64,000 nucleotides of DNA, from the NCBI GenBank assembly GCA_900544335.1, contig UQUS01000003.1, forward strand, positions 6,927-70,926, written 5' to 3'. A model generated the notes under the pieces. It had not been told where the DNA came from. It searched no databases and was given only the letters and a program-made list of their open reading frames with translations. Below are positions 52,524 through 60,007 of the stretch, piece after piece. The translations under genes were made by a program, and so were the position numbers. The stretch comes from an uncultured Sutterella sp. Its GTDB lineage: Bacteria > Pseudomonadota > Gammaproteobacteria > Burkholderiales > Burkholderiaceae_F. The stretch's first letter is position 1. Each line of letters starts with the position of its first letter.

Positions 52524-53176
52524 TGCGTCCTGTCACGCAAGTTGCCTGCGGCGTTTTAATCGACAAGAAGGGGCGGTTTCTTTTGGGTTCTCGCCCGGAA
52601 GGAAAACCGTGCGCAGGATACTGGGAATTTCCGGGCGGCAAACTCGAAGCCGGCGAAACGCCTTCGGTGGCCCTCGCGCGAGAACTTCAAGAAGAACTCG
52701 GTCTTACAATCGGCGAATCGTTCCCGTGGTTTGTCATGGAGCACGACTATCCGCACGGCTATGTAAGGCTGCACTTTCGTCGGTGCTTCGCTTGGGAGGG
52801 AGCTCCTCGCAGCCTCGAGCATCAAGAGTTTGCGTGGATTGCTTCGCCTTCCGAGCTTGCCGGGCGAAAGAACCTCCCGATGAACCCGCTTATCGCCGAA
52901 CGCGTGGCTTTGCCGGACGTGGTCCGACTGACCGGTGCCATGCGATTGGAAAATATGCAAGGGCTGATTCCCGAGCGCGGCGTGATTGTAAGTACGCCCG
53001 AGGCCGTGCACGAGGCATCCTCGGCCGGTTTTCTTTATGCGGTTGCGACACCGGGGTCGGAAAGAGTCCTTTTGGCCGCGCAAGAAAGCGAACTGCCGCT
53101 TTACGTGTTCGGAAAGCGTGAGGAACTTAACGCCTGGCGAAGAAACGGCGCGCACGGCGTTATTGTCGCCGCCTAG
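52520..53176 (+). CDS. Nudix (MutT-type) hydrolase with ThiE-like C-terminal remnant
   Basis: The N-terminal 130 residues are a MutT-like pyrophosphohydrolase with an intact Nudix box (GGKLEAGETPSVALARELQEELGL, matching GX5EX7REUXEEXGU) and the YWEFPGGK lead-in; such enzymes hydrolyse oxidised dGTP. The last 70 residues (GVIVSTPEAVHEASSAGFLYAV to LPLYVFGKREELNAWRRNGAHGVIVA) look like a shortened thiamine-phosphate-synthase barrel, as in the MutT-ThiE fusions of many betaproteobacteria. The ThiE part lacks room for a full barrel. Overlaps the unknown gene at its start and the convergent yacG at its stop. Confidence 0.85.
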   Translation: MMRPVTQVACGVLIDKKGRFLLGSRPEGKPCAGYWEFPGGKLEAGETPSVALARELQEELGLTIGESFPWFVMEHDYPHGYVRLHFRRCFAWEGAPRSLEHQEFAWIASPSELAGRKNLPMNPLIAERVALPDVVRLTGAMRLENMQGLIPERGVIVSTPEAVHEASSAGFLYAVATPGSERVLLAAQESELPLYVFGKREELNAWRRNGAHGVIVAA

Positions 53177-53391
53177 GAGGATTTATCTTCGGCCTTTTGA
53201 GCCAGTTGCAGCTTGGCTTCCTCAGCTAACAGTTCCGGGTCGGCTGAGCCCGGAGCGCCCTCAATGCGGTAGGCGCCGCTTGCCCAAGCCCCTAAGTCGA
53301 TAATCTTGCAGCGCTCCGAGCAAAAGGGGCGCCACGGGCTTTTGACGTCGTATTCGTGCAGACGTTTGCAGGTCGGGCATTTCACGAGCAT
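53173..53391 (-). CDS. yacG: DNA gyrase inhibitor YacG
   Basis: Small zinc protein that inhibits gyrase. 72 residues from ATG 53391, with KCPTCKRLHEY and WRPFCSERCKIIDLGAWASGAYRI, supplying the four Cys ligands. A start 10 codons upstream adds basic non-conserved residues and was not chosen. Its TAG overlaps the convergent Nudix TAG through a CTAG palindrome. coaE lies upstream on the same strand, the usual neighbourhood without zapD. Confidence 0.92.
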   Translation of the reverse strand: MLVKCPTCKRLHEYDVKSPWRPFCSERCKIIDLGAWASGAYRIEGAPGSADPELLAEEAKLQLAQKAEDKSS

Positions 53392-53631
53392 GGCGATTCT
53401 CTCTTTGTGTTTTCGGCTCAATCTTAACGAATCTGCCGAAAAAACGTTTCAAAAGCGACAGATTGATTCGGCGCGAAAGTTTCGGACTTTGCTGCAAAAG
53501 AAAACTGCGCTAAGCCTTGTATTGCAAGCCTGAGAACGGTTTACCCCATTATTCCTTTGTGGTTACGCTCGGGTGAGGTCGCCGAACCAAAGAGCGCTTT
53601 CCGTGAGTAAAACGTCAGGGGCATTGCGTTG

Positions 53632-54246
53632 TTACGAACCGTGCGACGCTTTTTCGGCAAGCGCTAAATACCGGGTATGTAGGCGCAAAACGGCGTCTTT
53701 TAGCTCTCGCAACGTTCCCGTATTGACAAGAACATCGTCGGCCACGGCAAGACGAGTTTCGCGCGAGCATTGGCAGGCCACGATGGCGCGGGCCGTCGCC
53801 TCAGGGAGGTTTCGAAGGCGCATCATGCGTTCAATTTGCACGCATTCGGGGACATCGACAACCAAAAGACGGTTTACGAGGGTTCGCCAAGAGTCCTTTT
53901 CCACCAACAAGGCCGCCTCGAGTACCACATAGGGGCCCCGGCTCGATAAAACGGCTTTCTTGAGTTCTCGGGCAATCAGGGGATGCAAGATGGCTTCAAG
54001 TTCGCTGCGTGCTGCCTTGTCGTGAAAAACAAGCTCTCGCATACGAGGGCGATTTAAGGCGCTGTCCGAAATGAAATCCTGACCGAAGGCTTTTTCAATG
54101 GCGCCAAGCGCTTTCCCTTCGCGCCCCGTGAGCGCATGCGAGACGGCATCGGCATCAATCAGTGCGGCGCCGAGTGCTTGAAAAAGGGCGCCGGCTGTGG
54201 ATTTTCCGCTTGCCGCGCCTCCGGTGAGTCCGACAACGAAGGTCAT
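53632..54246 (-). CDS. coaE: Dephospho-CoA kinase
   Basis: Last step of coenzyme A synthesis. 204 residues with the P-loop VVGLTGGAASGKSTAGALF, DADAVSHAL, the LEAALLVEKDSW segment and VVDVPECVQIERMMRLRN. The ribosome binding site is weak. A 240-bp gap without visible genes separates it from yacG. Confidence 0.95.
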   Translation of the reverse strand: MTFVVGLTGGAASGKSTAGALFQALGAALIDADAVSHALTGREGKALGAIEKAFGQDFISDSALNRPRMRELVFHDKAARSELEAILHPLIARELKKAVLSSRGPYVVLEAALLVEKDSWRTLVNRLLVVDVPECVQIERMMRLRNLPEATARAIVACQCSRETRLAVADDVLVNTGTLRELKDAVLRLHTRYLALAEKASHGS

Positions 54247-54282
54247 AGGGTCGTGTGCGTAACAAAACGCCTTTGACTATAA

Positions 54283-54309
54283 CAAAAATGCCCTCGCATC
54301 GGAGGGCAT
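54283..54309 (-). terminator. Rho-independent terminator after tRNA-Pro(CGG)
   Basis: 8-bp stem ATGCCCTC/GAGGGCAT with a 6-base loop, followed on the minus strand by TTTTTG. Placed 36 bp after the tRNA gene. Confidence 0.85.
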
Positions 54310-54344
54310 CTTCGGGGAAGCGCTTGACGCATCTTCCGTGAAAT

Positions 54345-54421
<77 letters not shown>

Positions 54422-54438
54422 AATTTTGCATTTTTGAC

Positions 54439-55428
54439 CTAAAAATCTCGGTCAACTGCAAGGGTCAGGAACTTTATCAGAGAATCTCGGAAAAGTCCAC
54501 CCGGTAGTTGCTCAATTGCCTCTTTTCCGAGGCGAACTTGGTCATGGGCTGTTGCCAAAGATCTCTTAAGAGTTCCGGTTTTTTCGATGATGGCCTCGAT
54601 GGCTTGAAAGTCGCCGTGACCTGCTCGAACAGCCTCACGAATTAATCGTCGATCGGATTCGTCCGCTTTTTGCATGGCATACAAAAGCGGCAAGGTTACT
54701 TTCCCTTCGCGCAAGTCCGCACCGAGGGCTTTGCCGGTTGCTTGGGCATTGCCGGCGTAATCGAGAATGTCATCGGCAATCTGAAAGGCGTTCCCGAGTC
54801 TCAGGGCATATTCCCGACAGGCGGCTTCTTGCGCTTGTGTGGCCGGAGAAATCGCAGCGGCCATGCCGGCAGCAGCCACAAAAAGACAGGCCGTTTTCCG
54901 TTCGATTACGGCAAAGTAAGAGGCCTCGTCGACATCGGGATTGTGTGCGTTTTTCAGTTGTAGCACCTCCCCTTCGCTCAATCGGTTGGCCGCATCGGAA
55001 AGCGCCTGCATGACGCGAAGATTGCCGGTTTTTACCATCATCTGAAAGGACCGTGTGTAAAGGAAGTCTCCGACAAGGACGGCCTGGGGATTACCCCATT
55101 TGGCGTTGGCTGTCGGGCGACCCCGGCGCATGAGTCCCTCGTCGACGACATCGTCGTGCATGAGTGTTGCCGTATGAAGGATTTCAATGACGGCCCCTAA
55201 ATAAGCGGCTTTGTGTTCATCGGCCCCGAGCGCACGTGCCATGAGAATCAGCAGGGCAGGGCGCATACGCTTACCCCCGGCCTGAGTAATGTATGAGGCA
55301 ATGTCGTGCACCTGGCTGACGGCGCTTTTGACTTCGTTGGCAATGATGGATTCCACTTCAAGCATGTTTTGGGCAATCGGTAAGAGAGCTGCCTGAAGGA
55401 TTTTCTTTCGTTGGTCGGATTGCGTCAT
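54439..55428 (-). CDS. ispB: Polyprenyl (octaprenyl-type) diphosphate synthase
   Basis: Builds the isoprenoid side chain of quinones. 329 residues; first aspartate-rich motif LMHDDVVDEGLMRRGRPTAN, second motif FQIADDILDYAGN, and GGKRMRPALLIL. Long-chain type judged from the small residues before the first motif; the exact chain length is not readable. Fits with menE/menB in the same window. Confidence 0.93.
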   Translation of the reverse strand: MTQSDQRKKILQAALLPIAQNMLEVESIIANEVKSAVSQVHDIASYITQAGGKRMRPALLILMARALGADEHKAAYLGAVIEILHTATLMHDDVVDEGLMRRGRPTANAKWGNPQAVLVGDFLYTRSFQMMVKTGNLRVMQALSDAANRLSEGEVLQLKNAHNPDVDEASYFAVIERKTACLFVAAAGMAAAISPATQAQEAACREYALRLGNAFQIADDILDYAGNAQATGKALGADLREGKVTLPLLYAMQKADESDRRLIREAVRAGHGDFQAIEAIIEKTGTLKRSLATAHDQVRLGKEAIEQLPGGLFRDSLIKFLTLAVDRDF

Positions 55429-55885
55429 GCGTTACCCGCGTATCAGTTTGAATGAATAGGGAGAATACAACGCGATTGTGCCCGATGCCAATAAAGACTG
55501 ACCCGAGGCCGAAAGAGACAACCGAAGAATCTTTTGAGAGTCCCCCGAAAACGTGTCACAAGGTCGAAGAAATAGAGCGGTGGTGCTTGGTCTTTCGTAG
55601 CAGCCCGAAAAAAAGATCTTAAGCGCAGTCCGACGTGGATAGAAGCACAGAGAGAATTTCCGTAAAGGAGCTTGAAAACCGAGCGCACACGTCTTGCCGT
55701 GATTTACAAGGGCTTGAAACTTGGGGCCTGTGACGTGTTCTGAATCCGGCTTTGAACTCGCAAGAAGGGCAATTGTCGGGCAAAAGTTTTTTCCTATGAG
55801 ACGTATAATCCGCATCGTCGTCCGAATGAGTTGCGGTGCGCTCTTTGGCGGTCGGTCTGTTTTCAGAAAATAATCCTTGCTAACG
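55429..55885. other. 457-bp divergent intergenic region (ispB / gmhA)
   Basis: No gene supported. It should hold promoters for both flanking genes. A consensus TATAAT lies near 55804-55809, about 80 bp before gmhA, without a clear -35 at the expected distance. An open frame of 180 codons on the minus strand runs antisense into gmhA and has no recognisable protein features. Confidence 0.5.
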
Positions 55886-56479
55886 ATGAATGAGCAATAT
55901 GTAAAAGCGTCTTTAAAAGAGGCGCAGGTCGGTCTTGACGCCCTTATCAACAACGAAGCGATGATTGGGCGCATTGCGGCAGCCGGGCATCTGATTGCTC
56001 AAAGCCAGATGGCAGGGGGCTCGGTTTTCTCGTGCGGTAACGGCGGAAGTCTTTGCGATGCCATGCATTTTGCCGAGGAGATGACAGGCAGATACCGCAA
56101 AAATCGTCAACCTTTCCGGGCCGTTGCGATTGCCGATGCTTCGCACATGGCTTGTGTCGCGAACGATTTCGGATATTTAGACGTGTTTTCCCGTTGGGTT
56201 GAGGCCTTCGGAAAGCCCACGGATGTGCTCCTTGCCATCTCAACGTCCGGAAAAAGCGCCAATATTCTTAAGGCAGCGCTTAATGCAAAAGAAAAGGGCA
56301 TGAAGGTCATTGTCCTAACGGGCAAGGATGCCACTGAGCTGACCGATGCCGCCGATGTGGCGATTGTCACGCCGGCCGGGCACTGGGCCGATCGCGTTCA
56401 GGAGCTTCACATCAAGGTCATTCATATTTTGATCGAGCTGATTGAACGGGAACTGGCCCCGGAAAACTACTCTGAGTAG
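55886..56479 (+). CDS. gmhA: Sedoheptulose-7-phosphate isomerase
   Basis: SIS-domain enzyme of the first step of ADP-heptose synthesis for lipopolysaccharide inner core. 197 residues; SCGNGGSLCDAMHFAEEMTGRYRKNR carries the substrate loop and the zinc ligands His and Glu, AISTSGKSANILKA is the second SIS loop and WADRVQELHIKVIHILIELIE carries Gln and His ligands. These residues favour GmhA over the replication protein DiaA. The ATG follows a TTG in the same frame three codons upstream. Confidence 0.93.
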   Translation: MNEQYVKASLKEAQVGLDALINNEAMIGRIAAAGHLIAQSQMAGGSVFSCGNGGSLCDAMHFAEEMTGRYRKNRQPFRAVAIADASHMACVANDFGYLDVFSRWVEAFGKPTDVLLAISTSGKSANILKAALNAKEKGMKVIVLTGKDATELTDAADVAIVTPAGHWADRVQELHIKVIHILIELIERELAPENYSE

Positions 56480-56577
56480 TCAGGAGAAAGATTTTTGTTT
56501 ATGAAGTCCCGGGCACTGTTCCCAAGGGACGCAAGCGGTAGTTAAGAGTCCCTTAACGACCTCGGAGAAGAATTGTT

Positions 56578-57057
56578 ATGGAAAAACGGATTCCTATTAC
56601 GACACGCGGTGCACAGCAGTTGCGCGCGGAATTGGATGAATTGAAAAAAGTGCGCCGTCCGGAAGTGGTTCGTGCCATTGCCGAAGCGCGGGATAAGGGC
56701 GATTTGTCTGAAAACGCCGAGTACGACGCCGCCAAGGACCTGCAGGGTCAAATCGAGGGGCGCATTGCCGAACTCGAAGGGAAAATGACTCTTTTGCAGA
56801 TTATCGATCCGAAGGCGTTAAATGCCGGAGACCGCATTGTTTTCGGGGCGACCGTTGAGTTGGAAGATGAAGATTCCGGACAAGCCAAGACCTATCAAAT
56901 CGTCGGTGACGACGAGGCCGATATCCGCGAGGGACGCATCTCGATTTCCAGCCCCCTGGCTCGTGCCTTAATCGGCAAATACGAAGGCGACGAGACGCAG
57001 TGCCCGGCCCCCAAGGGCGTGATGCACTACGCCATCGTCAACGTGCGTTACGAATAA
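56578..57057 (+). CDS. greA: Transcription elongation factor GreA
   Basis: Restarts backtracked RNA polymerase by stimulating transcript cleavage. 159 residues; N-terminal coiled coil with ARDKGDLSENAEYDAAKDLQG, where the conserved acidic tip (DLSENAEY) is intact, and a C-terminal FKBP-like domain (YQIVGDDEADIREGRISISSPLARALIGK). GGAGAAG ribosome binding site. Convergent with uspA, 2 bp apart. Confidence 0.96.
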   Translation: MEKRIPITTRGAQQLRAELDELKKVRRPEVVRAIAEARDKGDLSENAEYDAAKDLQGQIEGRIAELEGKMTLLQIIDPKALNAGDRIVFGATVELEDEDSGQAKTYQIVGDDEADIREGRISISSPLARALIGKYEGDETQCPAPKGVMHYAIVNVRYE

Positions 57058-57059
57058 GG

Positions 57060-57974
57060 TCAAGCGCCTTGTTGCGAATCCGTGTCGTCGGCCACTTGCG
57101 TGACTAAAAGCGGCACGGTTCCTCTTGAGGCAATGCGGGTGGCCGTCGATCCCATGACGGCCGATTTAATTCTCCCGTAGCCGTGGCTCCCCATGACAAC
57201 CAAATCCAAGCCTTCGTTTTGTGCGAAGGCGGCGATTTCGTCGCCTGCGTTACCCACAAGGCCGACGGTCTTGGGCGTAATGCCTGCTTCGGCAAAAAGC
57301 GGCAACAGGGGCGTCATGACATCGTCGAATTCCTTTTTTTGCATCGCTTCGATTTCTTGGGCCGAGAAGGTCGGAAGTGTCATGCCGAAGATGTCCGGGT
57401 AGACGGCCGATGCATAATCGTTTGCCACATGCAGCAGGTAAAAGACAGCGTCTTTGCCGAAAAGCGCTCGGTTTTCCAGCACGTGGTGTACGGCAGAAAG
57501 ACCGTAACGCGACCCGTCGACGGCAATGCCGACGCGAAGCGCTTCGCGATGCGGGGCACTTTGTCCGCGAATAATCAGAACCGGAATCTTGGTTTGTTTT
57601 AGGACGCCGTTTGTAACCGACCCGAGAAAGAGTCCGGCTAAAGCCGTGCGTCCGCGTGAGCCCATCACGATAAGGTCGGCTCCGAGTCGGTCGGCTTCGC
57701 CGGCAATCTGATCGGCCGGATTGCCGATCAGCACGGTTTTCATCAGCGTGACGCGTTTGCCGGCCAGGCTTTTGAGGGCCGGGGCAAAAATATCCGCCGC
57801 TTTTTCTTCGCAGTAGCGTTTGGCTGCGCATTCGGTGGGATTTCCGGGAACCGAATCGAATACCACTAAGAGTTCGACGGTCGGATTCTCGCCGAAAAGT
57901 TCACGGCGAGATGCGAGAAACGCCAAGGAGTTTTCGCTATAGGAAGATCCGTCAATCGGTACCAGAATTTTCAT
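57060..57974 (-). CDS. Tandem-domain universal stress protein
   Basis: Two UspA domains in one 304-residue chain (about 1-148 and 155-304). Each has the ATP-binding glycine pattern: MGSRGRTALAGLFLGSVTNGVL in the first and MGSHGYGRIKSAVMGSTATRI in the second. Tandem UspA proteins help survival under stress and anaerobiosis. GGAGGGA before the ATG. Last gene of the minus-strand group, 32 bp after the UPF0210 gene. Confidence 0.92.
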   Translation of the reverse strand: MKILVPIDGSSYSENSLAFLASRRELFGENPTVELLVVFDSVPGNPTECAAKRYCEEKAADIFAPALKSLAGKRVTLMKTVLIGNPADQIAGEADRLGADLIVMGSRGRTALAGLFLGSVTNGVLKQTKIPVLIIRGQSAPHREALRVGIAVDGSRYGLSAVHHVLENRALFGKDAVFYLLHVANDYASAVYPDIFGMTLPTFSAQEIEAMQKKEFDDVMTPLLPLFAEAGITPKTVGLVGNAGDEIAAFAQNEGLDLVVMGSHGYGRIKSAVMGSTATRIASRGTVPLLVTQVADDTDSQQGA

Positions 57975-58006
57975 GTGTGCTTTCCCTCCGAAAACAAGCG
58001 CATTTT

Positions 58007-59380
58007 TTAGTTGCGCAGACTGTGAATCGGGGCAGGAATTCGTCCGCCGAATGCGACAAAGCGTGCCGAATCACCGCCGGGAACCCGGATGATGCTCGCC
58101 TCTCCGAGCAGTCCTCCGAAAACGGCCTTCTCTCCGATGCCTTTGCCGGGAACCGGAATGAGGCGTACGGCCGTTGTCTTGGAGTTAATCATACCGATTG
58201 CGGCCTCATCGGCAATCATGCCGGCGATGGTCGTAGCCGGTGTGTCTCCCGGAATGGCAATCATATCCAATCCCACAGAACATACGCAGGTCATCGCTTC
58301 AAGTTTTTCAAGCGTCAAGGCTCCGGTGCGAGCCGCTGCCTCAATGGAACTATCCTCGCTGACGGGAATAAAGGCGCCCGAAAGGCCTCCGACGTGGCTT
58401 GAGGCAAAGACTCCGCCTTTTTTCACGGCATCGTTGAGCATGGCAAGAATAGCCGTCGATCCCGGAGCTCCGATGGAGGAAAGTCCGAGGGTTTGGAATA
58501 TTTCACCGACGCTATCGCCCACAGCCGGGGTCGGAGCAAGCGATAGGTCCGCTACGCCGTAGGGAATCGCCATTTTCTCGGCGACATCGCGTCCGATAAG
58601 CTCGCCGACCTTGGTGACTTTGTAGGCCGTTTGCTTGATGATTTCGGCGATTTCCGAGAGCGTTAACTGGCGGCCGGCGCTTTCAATGGCTCTTTGCAGG
58701 GCCTTGTTGACAACACCCGGACCCGAGACACCGACGTCGATCACGACATCGGGCTCGCCGACGCCCAAATAGGCGCCTGCCATAAAGGGTACGTCTTGCG
58801 GAATGTTGCAAAAGACAACGAGTTTGGCGCATCCGATGCCGTCTCGGTCGGCACTGGCCTGAGCGACATCGACGATACGCTCCCCCATGAGGGACACGGC
58901 ATCCATGTTAATACCCGAGCGGGTCGACCCGACGTTAATCGACGAGCAAATGCGATCAGTTGTCGTCAGGGCTTCGGGGAGCGAATCAATGAGGTTTCTT
59001 TCTCCGGGCGTCATGCCTTTTTCCACGAGGGCACCGAACCCGCCTAAAAAGTCCACACCGACGTCTTTCGCGGCCGAATCGAGGACCTGACAGGCTTTGA
59101 CCATTTGATCTCGGGTAAATGCAGCGCAGACCGTGCCGATGGGGCTCACGGAAATGCGCTTATTGACGACGGGAATCCCGTACCGGTCGCCCACAGCGTT
59201 GCAGGTCTGCACGAGTTTGCCCGCATAGTGTTCGATTTTGGACCGGACCTTTTTTTCAAAGGTTGAAAAGTTTTCGCTCGCGCAATCAAATAAATTAATC
59301 CCGAGCGTTACGGTGCGAACATCGAGGTGCTCGCTTCGGAGCATGTTGATGGTCGAAATAACTTCGCGTTCTGTCAGCAT
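58007..59380 (-). CDS. UPF0210 (PFL/DUF711) family protein
   Basis: A 457-residue protein of the UPF0210 family. Telling segments are VRTVTLGINLFDCAS, PVVNKRISVSPIG, SSINVGSTRSGINMDAV and GDTPATTIAGMIADEAAIGMINSKTTAVRLIPVPGK. The fold is related to pyruvate formate-lyase-like proteins, but no glycyl radical motif is seen and the function is unknown. The ACT gene lies 9 bp upstream, and GGGAGGAATC before the ATG overlaps the end of that gap. The pair recurs in many bacteria. Confidence 0.9.
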   Translation of the reverse strand: MLTEREVISTINMLRSEHLDVRTVTLGINLFDCASENFSTFEKKVRSKIEHYAGKLVQTCNAVGDRYGIPVVNKRISVSPIGTVCAAFTRDQMVKACQVLDSAAKDVGVDFLGGFGALVEKGMTPGERNLIDSLPEALTTTDRICSSINVGSTRSGINMDAVSLMGERIVDVAQASADRDGIGCAKLVVFCNIPQDVPFMAGAYLGVGEPDVVIDVGVSGPGVVNKALQRAIESAGRQLTLSEIAEIIKQTAYKVTKVGELIGRDVAEKMAIPYGVADLSLAPTPAVGDSVGEIFQTLGLSSIGAPGSTAILAMLNDAVKKGGVFASSHVGGLSGAFIPVSEDSSIEAAARTGALTLEKLEAMTCVCSVGLDMIAIPGDTPATTIAGMIADEAAIGMINSKTTAVRLIPVPGKGIGEKAVFGGLLGEASIIRVPGGDSARFVAFGGRIPAPIHSLRN

Positions 59381-59389
59381 GATTCCTCC

Positions 59390-59956
59390 CTAGACAACCT
59401 GTACGCGGTGAATGGCTTCGAAAATATCCCGGTGTTGCAGCGTCAGGTTCAGCCCCATGGCTTTGGCGCGGGAAATCAGTTTCTTATGCAGTGCCCCGAT
59501 GTCGGTTGTTGTCGGAATCAGGACTTCGTAGACAATCATGAAGTCGCCGGTTTTCGGTTGCAGGGCGCGCAAATCTTCGATGTTGATTTTTTCCTGACCG
59601 AAAAGGGTGGCAAAGGTGCCGACGATGTCGTTTCTGTCTCCGCCGTAAATGCTGATGACAAAGGGTTCGGTTTTTTCCGGTTTCACGCCTGTCGGGGCCT
59701 GGGCGTAATCGAGAACCTGGGCTGTCACGGGCAGAGAGGCATCGCGTAAGGCCTGACACAAGAGGTCTTGCAAGTCGGCGTTTTGAAGGTCTGCCGGCTT
59801 TTCGACGATGAAAAGACTCGCGAACTGACCGCGCAGATTCGATTGAGTCATGTCCGAGATGTTGCAATGGGCTTTGGTCAGTGCCTGACACAATGCGGCG
59901 ACAACGCCGGGTTCGTCCACGCCGACGGCGCTCACGACACAATAGGCAATACTCAT
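59390..59956 (-). CDS. Double ACT-domain protein (GcvR/UPF0237-like)
   Basis: 188 residues forming two ACT modules: one at 3-80 (YCVVSAVGVDEPGVVAALCQALTKAHCNISDM) and one at about 95-180 (FVISIYGGDRNDIVGTFATLFGQEKINIEDL). ACT modules bind small ligands such as amino acids. Its tight linkage to the UPF0210 gene suggests it regulates or senses the substrate of that protein. The ligand is unknown. Confidence 0.85.
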   Translation of the reverse strand: MSIAYCVVSAVGVDEPGVVAALCQALTKAHCNISDMTQSNLRGQFASLFIVEKPADLQNADLQDLLCQALRDASLPVTAQVLDYAQAPTGVKPEKTEPFVISIYGGDRNDIVGTFATLFGQEKINIEDLRALQPKTGDFMIVYEVLIPTTTDIGALHKKLISRAKAMGLNLTLQHRDIFEAIHRVQVV

Positions 59957-59965
59957 AAAATAACG

Positions 59966-59988
59966 AGCCCATCCTTAACGGATGGGCT
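59966..59988 (-). terminator. Hairpin between the EF-G paralogue and the ACT gene
   Basis: 9-bp perfect stem AGCCCATCC/GGATGGGCT with a 5-base loop. On the minus strand it is followed by CGTTATTTT, a poor U tract, so it may terminate only part of the EF-G transcript or stabilise its end. Confidence 0.55.
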
Positions 59989-60007
59989 TTCCGGTTAATC
60001 CATCAAA

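Noticed and set aside
55432..55974. 180-codon minus-strand frame in the ispB/gmhA gap
   Set aside because: Overlaps the gmhA start antisense, no motifs and no Shine-Dalgarno; treated as non-coding.
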